DNA of 64,000 bases from CAWDBV01 sp963800705 (GTDB lineage: Bacteria; Actinomycetota; Thermoleophilia; Solirubrobacterales; 70-9): contig CAWDBV010000002.1 of NCBI GenBank assembly GCA_963800705.1, positions 124,001 to 188,000 of the forward strand, read 5' to 3'. The notes under the pieces were generated by a model. It was given only the letters and a program-made list of their open reading frames with translations, was not told the DNA's origin and ran no database searches. Numbering within the stretch: position 1 is the stretch's first letter; each line of letters starts with the position of its first letter. Below, in pieces: positions 7,700-15,598 of the stretch. The position numbers and the translations under genes are program-made.

Positions 7700-9172
7700 C
7701 TAGGCGCAGCGCCGGTAAAGCAACCAGGACTCGTTGCGGGCCGCCTGCTCGAAGCCCGGCGGGACCGCGCCCGCTTGCTCCCCTGGGTCATTCTCATCGA
7801 GCGCGAAGCGCTCCGCCACCTCGGGGTTGGCGGGCTCGATCACGTAGCCGGCGCTCGGCGGGCTCTCACCGGCGACGAGGATCTGCGAGGGATCGCGATC
7901 GAGCCACTGCGCCAGCAGCGGCACCGCCTGGGTGCTCGATGCGGTCACCGGCCCGCAGCTCTCGCTCAGCGCCTGCCCGTCGACCAGGGTCTCGAGATCC
8001 TCGCGGACCTGCTCCTGGTCGGCGACCGAGTCGCGCAGGTCCGAGAGCCGCCCCGCCTGCTGCGGTGCGAGCACCAGCACCCCGACGACCACCGCGGCTC
8101 CGAAGCCCATCCACCAGATCCGCCAGCGGTCCGAGCGCTCGAGCGAGAGCCAGCCGAGGGCGCCGGCTGCGGCGAAGATCGCGACCAGGACCGAGCTGAG
8201 CAGCAGGTAGCGGGTGATCACCGCGAGCCCGGCGCCGGCGAGCAGCACAAAGGCGGCGAGCGCGACGACCACCGCCGCGGCCCCGACCAGCACCTTGCGG
8301 CCGCGCAGCAGCGCGAGGCTGAAGATCGCGCCGCCGATCGCGCCGATCAGCACCGGCTCGCGGAGGATCTCGCCGAGCCGCCGCGGCGCGAGCCGCAGCG
8401 CGTCGGCGATCCCGGTGTCACGGCCGAGCGTCTCGACGGTGTCGCGGGTCCCGGTCAGCGAGTAGAGCGGGTCGCCGGTGACCGCGAGATCGAAGGCGGC
8501 CCAGAGCAGCGGCGCGGCGGCGGCGAGCGCGCTCACCGGCAGCAGCTCTTTGTAGAGCGCCTTCAGCGGCGCCAGCCTCTCCGGGGGCCGCTCCGGATCG
8601 CTGTAGGCGAGATAGACGAGATACGCCGCCGAGAAGAGCCAGGCCTCGGGGCGCAGCAGCCCCGCGAGCCCGAGCAGCACAAGCACCGGCCAGCCCGCGC
8701 GAGAGCGACGGGTCTCGACGACGAGCGCGCCGAGCACGAGCGCGATGTAGGGGAGGTCGAGGTAGCCGCGCACCCCGTAGTCGAGCACCGGCTGGCGGGT
8801 GAGCACGATCGCCGCCGCGAGCAGCCCGACCCAGCGGTTCACCCACAGCTCGCCGAGCCGGTAGACGAGGTAGCCGATCGTCGCCAGCGACAGGTAGGCG
8901 ATCGCGACCACGATCGTCTCGGCTCCGTCGCCGAACGGCGCCAGCAGCACCCCGACCAGGGTGGCGAGCGGATGCGGCGTCGGCGGCAGCACCCCGTCGT
9001 AGTCGGGGGCGGCGCCATGCGCGATCTGATCGCCCCAGACCAGCGAGTAGAAGGTGTCGTAGTTGGCGAATCCGTGCCCGATTGAGAGGCAGAGGGCTAG
9101 CGCGATGCCGCCGATCCAGGCGAGCGGCGCGAGGCGCTTCAGCGCGCCGCTCTTCATAACCTCGCCAGTCAC
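7700..9172 (-). CDS. Polytopic membrane protein, GT-C glycosyltransferase-like
   Basis: The protein of up to 490 residues has about 10-12 hydrophobic segments. An acidic motif soon after the first segment (FANYDTFYSLVWGDQIAHGAAPDYDG) and a conserved polar loop (TPHPLATLVGVLLAPFG) are as in mannosyl- or arabinosyl-transferases of the GT39/ArnT-like GT-C fold that use lipid-linked sugars. The last 110 residues form a non-membrane domain. The GTG at 9172 and the ATG at 9157 are both possible starts. It is convergent with the gene at 7120 and divergent from 9228. Sugar donor and acceptor are unknown. Confidence 0.7.
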   Translation of the reverse strand: MTGEVMKSGALKRLAPLAWIGGIALALCLSIGHGFANYDTFYSLVWGDQIAHGAAPDYDGVLPPTPHPLATLVGVLLAPFGDGAETIVVAIAYLSLATIGYLVYRLGELWVNRWVGLLAAAIVLTRQPVLDYGVRGYLDLPYIALVLGALVVETRRSRAGWPVLVLLGLAGLLRPEAWLFSAAYLVYLAYSDPERPPERLAPLKALYKELLPVSALAAAAPLLWAAFDLAVTGDPLYSLTGTRDTVETLGRDTGIADALRLAPRRLGEILREPVLIGAIGGAIFSLALLRGRKVLVGAAAVVVALAAFVLLAGAGLAVITRYLLLSSVLVAIFAAAGALGWLSLERSDRWRIWWMGFGAAVVVGVLVLAPQQAGRLSDLRDSVADQEQVREDLETLVDGQALSESCGPVTASSTQAVPLLAQWLDRDPSQILVAGESPPSAGYVIEPANPEVAERFALDENDPGEQAGAVPPGFEQAARNESWLLYRRCA

Positions 9173-9227
9173 AAGGCGAAGAGGGTAGAGTGCGCACTTC
9201 TAGGGAGCTTCTCGAGGAGGAGAAACT

Positions 9228-9809
9228 GTGAGGAAACGAATCGCACGTGCAGTGGGACTCGCGGCGATCGCCGTGGCGGCACTCGGCGTGAACGCGGGCG
9301 CGGCAAGGGCCGACCTGCTGATCGACAAGCCGCTCACCAACTTCGGCAGCCTGCCGATCGGGACGACGAGCGCTCCCCTGCCGATCAAGTTCACCGTCAC
9401 CTGCAACCTCAGCATGGCCTGCGCGCCCGATCCGGTCCGCTACATCCTCGCCGTGCACGGCGACTACGAGATCGTCAGCGACGACTGCCCGCCCTTTGTG
9501 TTCGGCCTGACGATGGCCGGCGAGAGCTGCACCGCGATGGTCACGTTCACCCCGAAGGTGATCGGGAACCGCGGCGGTCTGATCGAAAGCGGCGACTACC
9601 ACGCCCGCCCCGATCCCCCGCTCCCCTTCACCCCCGCGCCGCCGGCCGAGATGATCGGGTTCGGGTTCGTCCCCGGCACCGGGGGCAGTGCGGCGACCCC
9701 CGGCGGCGTGATCGGGAACCCGTACGGCACGCCCTCGACCGCTAAGAAGAAGAGCTGCAAGCGCAAGCGAGGAAAGGCGAAGAAGAGATGCAAACGCAAG
9801 CGGCGCTGA
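9228..9809 (+). CDS. Small secreted ASH-like protein with Cys/Lys/Arg-rich tail
   Basis: The GTG at 9228 is preceded by GAGGAGGAG. The 193-residue product has a signal peptide (VGLAAIAVAALGVNAGAARA), one ASH-like beta domain (NFGSLPIGTTSAPLPIKFTVTC, GDYEIVSDDCPPF, SCTAMVTFTPKVIGNRGG), a Gly/Pro linker and the tail KKKSCKRKRGKAKKRCKRKRR, cysteines 10 apart. Domain and tail match the protein at 7120. The next gene starts 22 bases before this one ends, so the two are probably co-translated. Confidence 0.8.
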   Translation: MRKRIARAVGLAAIAVAALGVNAGAARADLLIDKPLTNFGSLPIGTTSAPLPIKFTVTCNLSMACAPDPVRYILAVHGDYEIVSDDCPPFVFGLTMAGESCTAMVTFTPKVIGNRGGLIESGDYHARPDPPLPFTPAPPAEMIGFGFVPGTGGSAATPGGVIGNPYGTPSTAKKKSCKRKRGKAKKRCKRKRR

Positions 9810-10378
9810 AAAAGCTCGCAGTTACGCTCGCGGCCGCCGCGGGACTGGCCGGCATTGCCGCGTCGCCGGCGAGCGCGGTGCTGATCATCACGCCCAACCT
9901 CCAAGACTTCGGCTCGATTGTCGTCGGCAAGTCGAGCGCCGCGTTCGAGTTCACACTCACCAACGACTGCGCGCCGGATGTCGGAGGCGGAGGCGGGTGC
10001 CTTGCCGGCACGGGCTCTCCCTTCGACACCGATACCGCCACCGTGACCGGCGACTTCGCGCGCGCCGGCGGAACTTGCACCGGAACGCTGAATCCCTTGC
10101 CTCCTCCGGGGGCGATGTGCACGCTCGCGGTGACCTTTAACCCGACCACTGTCGGGACGCGCATGGGGACGCTGAACGCATCCACCGGCATATCGAGCCT
10201 GAGCGGCACGGGGTTGGCCCCCGCGGCGACGCCGGCTACGCCGACCACGCCGCCGATCCTGAGCGTCGCGCTGCCGACCCCGGGCAGGCCCGGCTTCAAG
10301 AAGGCCCCGCGATGCAAGTCGAAGAAGTCCGCGCTGGCCACCGCTGCGAAGAAGAAGTGCAAGAAGCGGAAGAACTAG
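9788..10378 (+). CDS. Small secreted ASH-like protein with Cys/Lys-rich tail
   Basis: This 196-residue protein overlaps the end of the preceding gene by 22 bases in another frame. The signal peptide is LAVTLAAAAGLAGIAASPASA. The ASH/choice-of-anchor-D domain is clearer here than in its neighbours: LQDFGSIVVGKSSAAFEFTLTN, VTGDFARAGGTC, CTLAVTFNPTTVGTRMGTL, LSGTGLAP. The tail RCKSKKSALATAAKKKCKKRK has cysteines 14 apart. The overlapping pair may act together at the cell surface. Confidence 0.8.
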   Translation: MQTQAALKKLAVTLAAAAGLAGIAASPASAVLIITPNLQDFGSIVVGKSSAAFEFTLTNDCAPDVGGGGGCLAGTGSPFDTDTATVTGDFARAGGTCTGTLNPLPPPGAMCTLAVTFNPTTVGTRMGTLNASTGISSLSGTGLAPAATPATPTTPPILSVALPTPGRPGFKKAPRCKSKKSALATAAKKKCKKRKN

Positions 10379-10433
10379 AGCGCTTTCCGCGAACCCGCGG
10401 TTGACGTGATCGGCGGCAGTTAGACTCGATCAC

Positions 10434-12179
10434 TTGGCCGAGTCAGCCTCTCTCTACCGCCGCCACCGCCCGCAGAGCTTCGACCAGGTCGTCGGGCAGG
10501 AGCACGTCGTCCGCACCCTGCGCGGCGCGGTCGAGCAGGACAAGGTCCACCACGCTTACCTGTTCGTCGGCTCGCGGGGGACCGGCAAGACCTCGATGGC
10601 GAAGATCCTCGCCGCCTCGCTGAACTGCGTCAACGGCCCGACGGCGACCCCGTGCGGGGAGTGCGAGTCGTGCCGCTCGATCGCCGCCGGCACCTCGCTC
10701 GACGTGATCGAGATGGACGCCGCATCGAACCGCTCGGTGGACGACGTCCGCGAGCTCCGCGACCGGGTCGGCTACGCGCCCGCCGCCGGCCGCTGGAAGA
10801 TCTACATCCTCGACGAGGCCCACATGCTCACCAAGGAGGCCTGGAACGCCTTCCTGAAGACACTCGAGGAGCCGCCGCCGAACACCGCCTTCGTGCTCGC
10901 CACGACCGAGCCGCAGAAGATCATGGCGACGATCGTCGACCGCTGCCAGCGCTTCGACTTCCAGCGGCCCTCGATCGAGCAGATCGCCGAGGTGATCAAC
11001 CGCGTCGCAGCCGCCGAGGACTTCGAGGTTGAGGAGGGAGCCGTCTCCCTGGTCGCGCGCTCCGCATCAGGCAGCTTCCGCGACGCCCTCGCGACCCTCG
11101 ACCAGCTCGTCGCCTACGGCGGCTCGAACGTCGCCACCGACGACGTGCTCCAGGTGCTCGGCGCCGCCGACGCCGAGCTGATCTTCGAGACGATCGACGC
11201 CGTCGCCGCCGGCAACGCAAAGGGGACCCTCGACGCGGTCGAGCAGCTGGCCCGCAGTGGCCGCGACCCGACGACCTTCGCCCGCGACCTCGTCGGCCAC
11301 CTCCGCCAGCTGATCGTCGTCCGAACCACCGGCGAGCTCCCCGACTCCTTCAGCGTCACCGCCTCCGAGCCCGACCGCCTCCGCGAGCAGGCCACCCGCA
11401 TCCCCGAGGCCTCGATCATCGCCGCGATCGACTCCCTCTCCGCCGCGATCACCGCAATCCGCGAAGGCGACGACCCCCGCCTGTCCCTCGAGGTAGCCCT
11501 CCTCAAGGTGGCCCGCCCCCAGCTCGACTCCTCGCGCGAGGCCCTCCTCCGCCGCATCGAGCGCCTCGAGCAGGGGGAGGGCGACACGGGAAAAGCTGAG
11601 GCCCAGCCAGGGGGTGGGCCCGCCGAGGCGGGACGGCCGGATGCCGGGCCTGGGCCGACTATGCAGCCCCCCGCGGATGAGGAAAAACCGAACCCAATGG
11701 CGAATGTGTCGGCAGCAGGCCCGGTTCCGGCCGTCCCGCCCGCCCCGGCTCCGTCCACCCCGACCCCTGCCGCCACCGTCGACCTCGACAAAGTGATGAG
11801 CCTCTGGCCGGCGGTAGTAGACCACGTCCGCGAGTCCGGCTCGGAGATGCTTTCGACCCTGTTCGAAGGCGCGAAGCCGTTAGAGGTCGACACGGACAAG
11901 TCGGTCGTCCGGATCGGCTTTCCCGCCTCGGCGACATTCAACAAGCGCAAAGCCGAGGCGCGGGCGAACGTAGAGCGCTTCGCCGAGTCGGTGCTCGCGA
12001 TCGTCGGCGAGCGGCTGCGGCCGGTTTACGAGCTGCTCGAGATCGACCCCGCGGCCGAGTCGAGCGGCGCGGGCGAGGCGATCGGCGACGAGGAGCTGAT
12101 CGAGCTGATCAAGACCAAGTTTGACGCCCGCGAGATCGAGGAGATCGACGACGCCGGCGAGGCGAGGGAGGCCGGATGA
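10434..12179 (+). CDS. dnaX: DNA polymerase III subunit gamma/tau
   Basis: The TTG start at 10434 gives a 581-residue protein. The N-terminal AAA+ domain has SLYRRHRPQSFDQVVGQEHV, Walker A GSRGTGKTS, a four-Cys zinc module (CGECESC preceded by LNC), Walker B ILDEAHML, sensor 1 TLEEPPPNTAFVLATTEPQKI and the arginine-finger region DRCQRFDF. A lid and collar (about residues 180-370), a Pro/Ala-rich linker (about 385-450) and a tau C-terminal region follow. It loads the sliding clamp. A four-base ATGA overlap joins it to ybaB. I found no convincing slippery site for a short gamma form. Confidence 0.97.
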   Translation: MAESASLYRRHRPQSFDQVVGQEHVVRTLRGAVEQDKVHHAYLFVGSRGTGKTSMAKILAASLNCVNGPTATPCGECESCRSIAAGTSLDVIEMDAASNRSVDDVRELRDRVGYAPAAGRWKIYILDEAHMLTKEAWNAFLKTLEEPPPNTAFVLATTEPQKIMATIVDRCQRFDFQRPSIEQIAEVINRVAAAEDFEVEEGAVSLVARSASGSFRDALATLDQLVAYGGSNVATDDVLQVLGAADAELIFETIDAVAAGNAKGTLDAVEQLARSGRDPTTFARDLVGHLRQLIVVRTTGELPDSFSVTASEPDRLREQATRIPEASIIAAIDSLSAAITAIREGDDPRLSLEVALLKVARPQLDSSREALLRRIERLEQGEGDTGKAEAQPGGGPAEAGRPDAGPGPTMQPPADEEKPNPMANVSAAGPVPAVPPAPAPSTPTPAATVDLDKVMSLWPAVVDHVRESGSEMLSTLFEGAKPLEVDTDKSVVRIGFPASATFNKRKAEARANVERFAESVLAIVGERLRPVYELLEIDPAAESSGAGEAIGDEELIELIKTKFDAREIEEIDDAGEAREAG

Positions 12180-12544
12180 CCCCGAAGCAGCCTGATCTCG
12201 GCGGCCTGATGAAGCAGGTTCAGCAGATGCAGGGCGAGATGGTGAAGGCCCAGGAGGAGCTCAAGAACGAGACCGTCGAGGCGAGCGCCGGCGGCGGCAT
12301 GGTGAAGGTGAAGCTGAGCGGCGACCTGCGGCTGCTCGAGTTGACGATCCAACCCGACGCGATCGACCCCGAGGACGCCGAGCTGCTCCAGGACATGGTG
12401 CTGGCGGCGGTCAACGAGGGAATCCGCGCCGCCCAGGAGCTCGCGAACAGCAAGATGGGCGCGATCAGCGGCGGGCTCGGCGGGGGCGGCGGCCTGCCCG
12501 GCCTCGGCGGCCCAGGCGGCGGTCCCGGCCTGCCGGGCGCCTAG
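12176..12544 (+). CDS. YbaB/EbfC nucleoid-associated protein
   Basis: The 122-residue protein has the family core: LGGLMKQVQQMQGEMVKAQEELKNETVEASAGGGMVKVKLSGD, then LELTIQPDAIDPEDAELLQDMVLAAVNEGIRAAQELANSKM and a Gly/Pro-rich C-terminus. Dimers of this family bind DNA. It sits between dnaX and recR, the classic arrangement, and its start overlaps the dnaX stop. Confidence 0.95.
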   Translation: MTPKQPDLGGLMKQVQQMQGEMVKAQEELKNETVEASAGGGMVKVKLSGDLRLLELTIQPDAIDPEDAELLQDMVLAAVNEGIRAAQELANSKMGAISGGLGGGGGLPGLGGPGGGPGLPGA

Positions 12545-12556
12545 CCTTCACCCACC

Positions 12557-13153
12557 GTGTACGCAGGACCGGTCAGCCGCCTGATCGCCGAGCTCTCCCG
12601 CCTGCCGGGGATCGGCCAGCGCACCGCCCAGCGGCTCGCATTTCACATGCTGCGCACCGAGGACGACGAGGCGCTCGCGCTCGCCGACGCGATCCGCGAG
12701 GTGAAGGAGAAGGTCGGGCTCTGCGAGGTCTGCTTCAACCTCGCCGAGGGAGACAAGTGCCAGATCTGCGAGGACGGCAAGCGCGACCAGGCGTTGATCT
12801 GCGTGGTCGAGGAGCCCGGCGACGTGATCCCGATCGAGCGCACCGGCGAGTACCGGGGGCTGTACCACGTGCTCGGCGGAGCGCTGTCGCCGATCGACGG
12901 CGTTGACCCCGAGGACCTGAAGATCGCCGAGCTGCTCGAGCGGGCCGGCAACGGCGAGGTCACGGAGGTCGTTCTCGCCACGAACCCGACCACGACCGGC
13001 GAAGCGACCGCGCTCCACATCGCCGAGGCGCTGCGAGGCAAGGCAGCGTCGGTCACACGGCTGGCGAGCGGGCTCCCGGTCGGTGCCGACCTCGAGCACA
13101 CCGACGAGGTCACGCTCGGCAAGGCGCTCGCCGGTCGCCAGTCGCTCGACTAA
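12557..13153 (+). CDS. recR: Recombination mediator protein RecR
   Basis: The GTG start gives 198 residues with the full RecR plan: helix-hairpin-helix (LSRLPGIGQRTAQRLAFHML), zinc finger (CEVCFNLAEGDKCQIC), Toprim domain (ALICVVEEPGDVIPIERTGEYRGLYHVLGG; NPTTTGEATALHI) and a C-terminal VTRLASGLPVGADLEHTDEVTLGKAL. It works with RecF/RecO in loading RecA at gaps. It follows ybaB by 12 bases in one operon with dnaX. Confidence 0.97.
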   Translation: MYAGPVSRLIAELSRLPGIGQRTAQRLAFHMLRTEDDEALALADAIREVKEKVGLCEVCFNLAEGDKCQICEDGKRDQALICVVEEPGDVIPIERTGEYRGLYHVLGGALSPIDGVDPEDLKIAELLERAGNGEVTEVVLATNPTTTGEATALHIAEALRGKAASVTRLASGLPVGADLEHTDEVTLGKALAGRQSLD

Positions 13154-13159
13154 CGGGCG

Positions 13160-13405
13160 CTATCGGAGGCGGCGGGTGCGGTCCTCGTAAGGATCGCCCG
13201 AGGGTGCGTGCTCGTCGCGTGGCCGGGCCTGGGGCTTCGGGTTCTGGATCAGCTCGTAGAGCAGCGACAGCGCCAGGCCCGCGCCGCCGGCGATCATCAG
13301 GATCAGCCCCACGGTCGGGATGCTGATGATGCTGGAGTCGAAGTTGACCGCGTAGCGGAGGATCGCGCCGGCGGCGATCAGGAATATGGACGTTGCGATC
13401 GTCAC
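13160..13405 (-). CDS. Small two-helix membrane protein (DUF6458-like)
   Basis: The 81-residue protein has two hydrophobic helices (IATSIFLIAAGAILRYAV and VGLILMIAGGAGLALSLLYEL) and a charged tail. It fits the small actinobacterial DUF6458 family as I recall it. Its start overlaps the end of the upstream MmpL gene by four bases, so the two are co-transcribed and probably coupled. Confidence 0.7.
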   Translation of the reverse strand: MTIATSIFLIAAGAILRYAVNFDSSIISIPTVGLILMIAGGAGLALSLLYELIQNPKPQARPRDEHAPSGDPYEDRTRRLR

Positions 13406-15591
13406 GGGCGGCGCAGGATACCTACCCGCTTCGCGCGATCCGCCAACCTGCCGAGCCTTGAACGAGGCTCGTCAGGCAGGGTCTCGTCTAAACCGAAGCG
13501 GTGATGCAGTCGCCGCAGCGGCTCGGGCGCCCACCAGTTCCAGTGCCCGAGCAGCTCCATCAGCGAGGGGACCAGCAGCGCGCGGATGATCGAGGCGTCG
13601 ATCAGCACGGCGAGCGCGGTGCCGACCCCGTTCTCCTTGATGAAGATGATCTGCGAGGTCGCGAAAGCGCCGATCGCGACCGCGAACAGGACCGCGGCCG
13701 CGGTGACGATCCGCCCGGTGCGCTCGAGGCCGATCGCGACAGCATCGTCGTCGCTGGCCCCGCCGTCGCGCGCCTCCTTGATCCGCGAGAGCAGGAACAC
13801 GCCGTAGTCGGTCGAGAGCCCGAAGACGACGGCGAACAGCAGGATCGGCATCGTCTGCTCGAGCGCCCCCTGGCTCGAGTAGTCGAGCACGCCCTCGAGC
13901 CGCCCGTCCTGAAAGATGAAGACGAGGATCCCGAACACGGCGCTCAGGTTGAGCACGTTCATGATCAGCTGCTTCACCGGCAGCACCACCGAGCCGGTCA
14001 TCAGGAAGAGCACGATCAGCGTGGCGATGACGACGATCGCGACCGCGAGCGGCAGGTGCTCGGCGAGGCTCGACTGGAAATCGACGAACGCCGCAGACGC
14101 GCCGGTGACGAGCACCTTCGCGCCCCCGGGCGGTTCGATCTCGCGGATCCGCTCAGCGGTGTCTCTGCTCTGCTGGTCGAGGTAGGGCGCCTTCGAGATC
14201 GCCGCGATCATCGTGCTGCCGTTCTCGAGCCGCAGAGGCGGGTTGACCTCGGCGACGCCCTTGGTCGAGTCGATCTGCTCTTCGACCGCGGCCACCGTCT
14301 CGGGCGAGGCGTTCTCGACCACGACCCGGATCGGCGTGTCGCGGAAGGGCGGGAAGTCTGAGCGCAGCACGTTGTCGACCTGGCGCGCGCTCTGGTCGGA
14401 GGGGAGGATCTGGGCGTCGACCCAGGTGAACTTGAGCGACAGGAACGGGATCCCGAGCGCGATCAGCAGCGCCGCGGATGCGACCGCGATCCGGCCCGGG
14501 AACCGCTGCACGGTCTGCGAGAGCCGGTACCAGAAGCCCTCGTGGGCGGGGCGCGCGTCGCGCTCGGCGCGGCGGGCGAGGAACTTCGGCGAGAGCGCGT
14601 TGACGCGCTCGCCGAGCAGCGCCAGGACCGCGGGCAGGATCGTGAGCGAGATCAGCGCCGCGAGCAGCGCGACGAGCGTGCCGCCGAGGCCCATCGAGTA
14701 GAGGAAGCGCTGCGGGAAGACGAGCAGCGAGGCGAGGGCCGCGGCGACGGTCAGCGAGGAGAAGAACACCGTCCGGCCGGCGGTCGCCATCGTCCGCTTC
14801 ATCGCCTCGAGCCCGGGTCCGAATTTCGCGATCTCCTCCCGGTAGCGCGAGACGATGAACAGGCTGTAGTCGATCGCGAGCCCGAGCCCGAGGCCGGTGG
14901 TGAGGTTGAGGGCGAAAATCGAGATCGAGCCGAGCTCGCTCGCGACCCGGAGCAGGAAGAAGGTGCCGACGATCGCGAGCCCGCCGACCAGCAGCGGCAG
15001 CCCGGCGGCGATCAGGCTGCGGAAGAAGAGCAGCGAGAGCAGGAACAGCAGCGGGAACGCGAGCAGCTCGGCCATCCGCAGGTCCTTCTCGACCTGCTTG
15101 TTGACCTGCTCCTGGGCGAGCGCGTAGCCGCCGACGGTGACGCCTTGCTGCTCGCCGATCGTGTCGTTGATCGAGCTCGCCGCGTCCTGGAGCTCCTTGT
15201 CGTCGGTCGGCTTCAGGCTGACCGCGAGATAGGTGGTGTCGCCGTCGCGGGAGACGAAGTCCTCCGACCCGGTCTCCGCGAATCCGGTCACCTGGGCGAC
15301 GTCCTTGCGCTCCTCGAGCCGGTTGGAGATCTCCTCGACCCGCTCGCGCCCCGCCGACTCGGTGACCCGGGTGTCCTCGAGCAGGACGATGACGCTCGCG
15401 TCGCGGAAGCCCGCCGCCTCGAGCCGGTCGCTGGCGATCACGCTCTCGGTGTCGGGATCGTCGTTGCCGTACGGATCGAGGTGGTCGGCGACCGAGCCGC
15501 CGATCGCCCCGGCGGCCACGAAGATGACGACGGCGCCGATCGCCACGAACCGGCCGCGGTTCTGGGCCAGGCTTGCGAGCCGGTCGAACAT
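13402..15591 (-). CDS. MmpL-family RND-type transporter
   Basis: The 729-residue protein has the two-half RND/MmpL plan: TM1, a periplasmic domain of about 120 residues (DTESVIASDRLEAAGFRDASVIVLL), TM2-6 with the motif GLGLAIDYSLFIVSRYREE, a central loop, a second TM/periplasmic half, and TM8-12 with FGLSTDYGVFLLSRIKEARDGG. The Asp-Tyr pairs in those motifs are the proton-relay residues of the family. MmpL proteins export lipids or other hydrophobic molecules. A paralogue is encoded at 44649-46892; neither has a siderophore or mycolate locus beside it. Confidence 0.93.
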   Translation of the reverse strand: MFDRLASLAQNRGRFVAIGAVVIFVAAGAIGGSVADHLDPYGNDDPDTESVIASDRLEAAGFRDASVIVLLEDTRVTESAGRERVEEISNRLEERKDVAQVTGFAETGSEDFVSRDGDTTYLAVSLKPTDDKELQDAASSINDTIGEQQGVTVGGYALAQEQVNKQVEKDLRMAELLAFPLLFLLSLLFFRSLIAAGLPLLVGGLAIVGTFFLLRVASELGSISIFALNLTTGLGLGLAIDYSLFIVSRYREEIAKFGPGLEAMKRTMATAGRTVFFSSLTVAAALASLLVFPQRFLYSMGLGGTLVALLAALISLTILPAVLALLGERVNALSPKFLARRAERDARPAHEGFWYRLSQTVQRFPGRIAVASAALLIALGIPFLSLKFTWVDAQILPSDQSARQVDNVLRSDFPPFRDTPIRVVVENASPETVAAVEEQIDSTKGVAEVNPPLRLENGSTMIAAISKAPYLDQQSRDTAERIREIEPPGGAKVLVTGASAAFVDFQSSLAEHLPLAVAIVVIATLIVLFLMTGSVVLPVKQLIMNVLNLSAVFGILVFIFQDGRLEGVLDYSSQGALEQTMPILLFAVVFGLSTDYGVFLLSRIKEARDGGASDDDAVAIGLERTGRIVTAAAVLFAVAIGAFATSQIIFIKENGVGTALAVLIDASIIRALLVPSLMELLGHWNWWAPEPLRRLHHRFGLDETLPDEPRSRLGRLADRAKRVGILRRP

Positions 15592-15598
15592 CAGGCCT

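Noticed and set aside
7775..9085. 436-codon plus-strand frame opposite the GT-C-like gene
   Set aside because: Composition (His/Arg/Asp-rich, no domain) is that of an antisense shadow of a GC-rich gene; the minus-strand frame has clear TM segments.
11681..11700. A-rich run in dnaX as a programmed frameshift site for the gamma form
   Set aside because: The codons are GAG GAA AAA CCG; there is no X-XXY-YYZ heptamer and the -1 frame stays open for a long way, so it would not make a short product.
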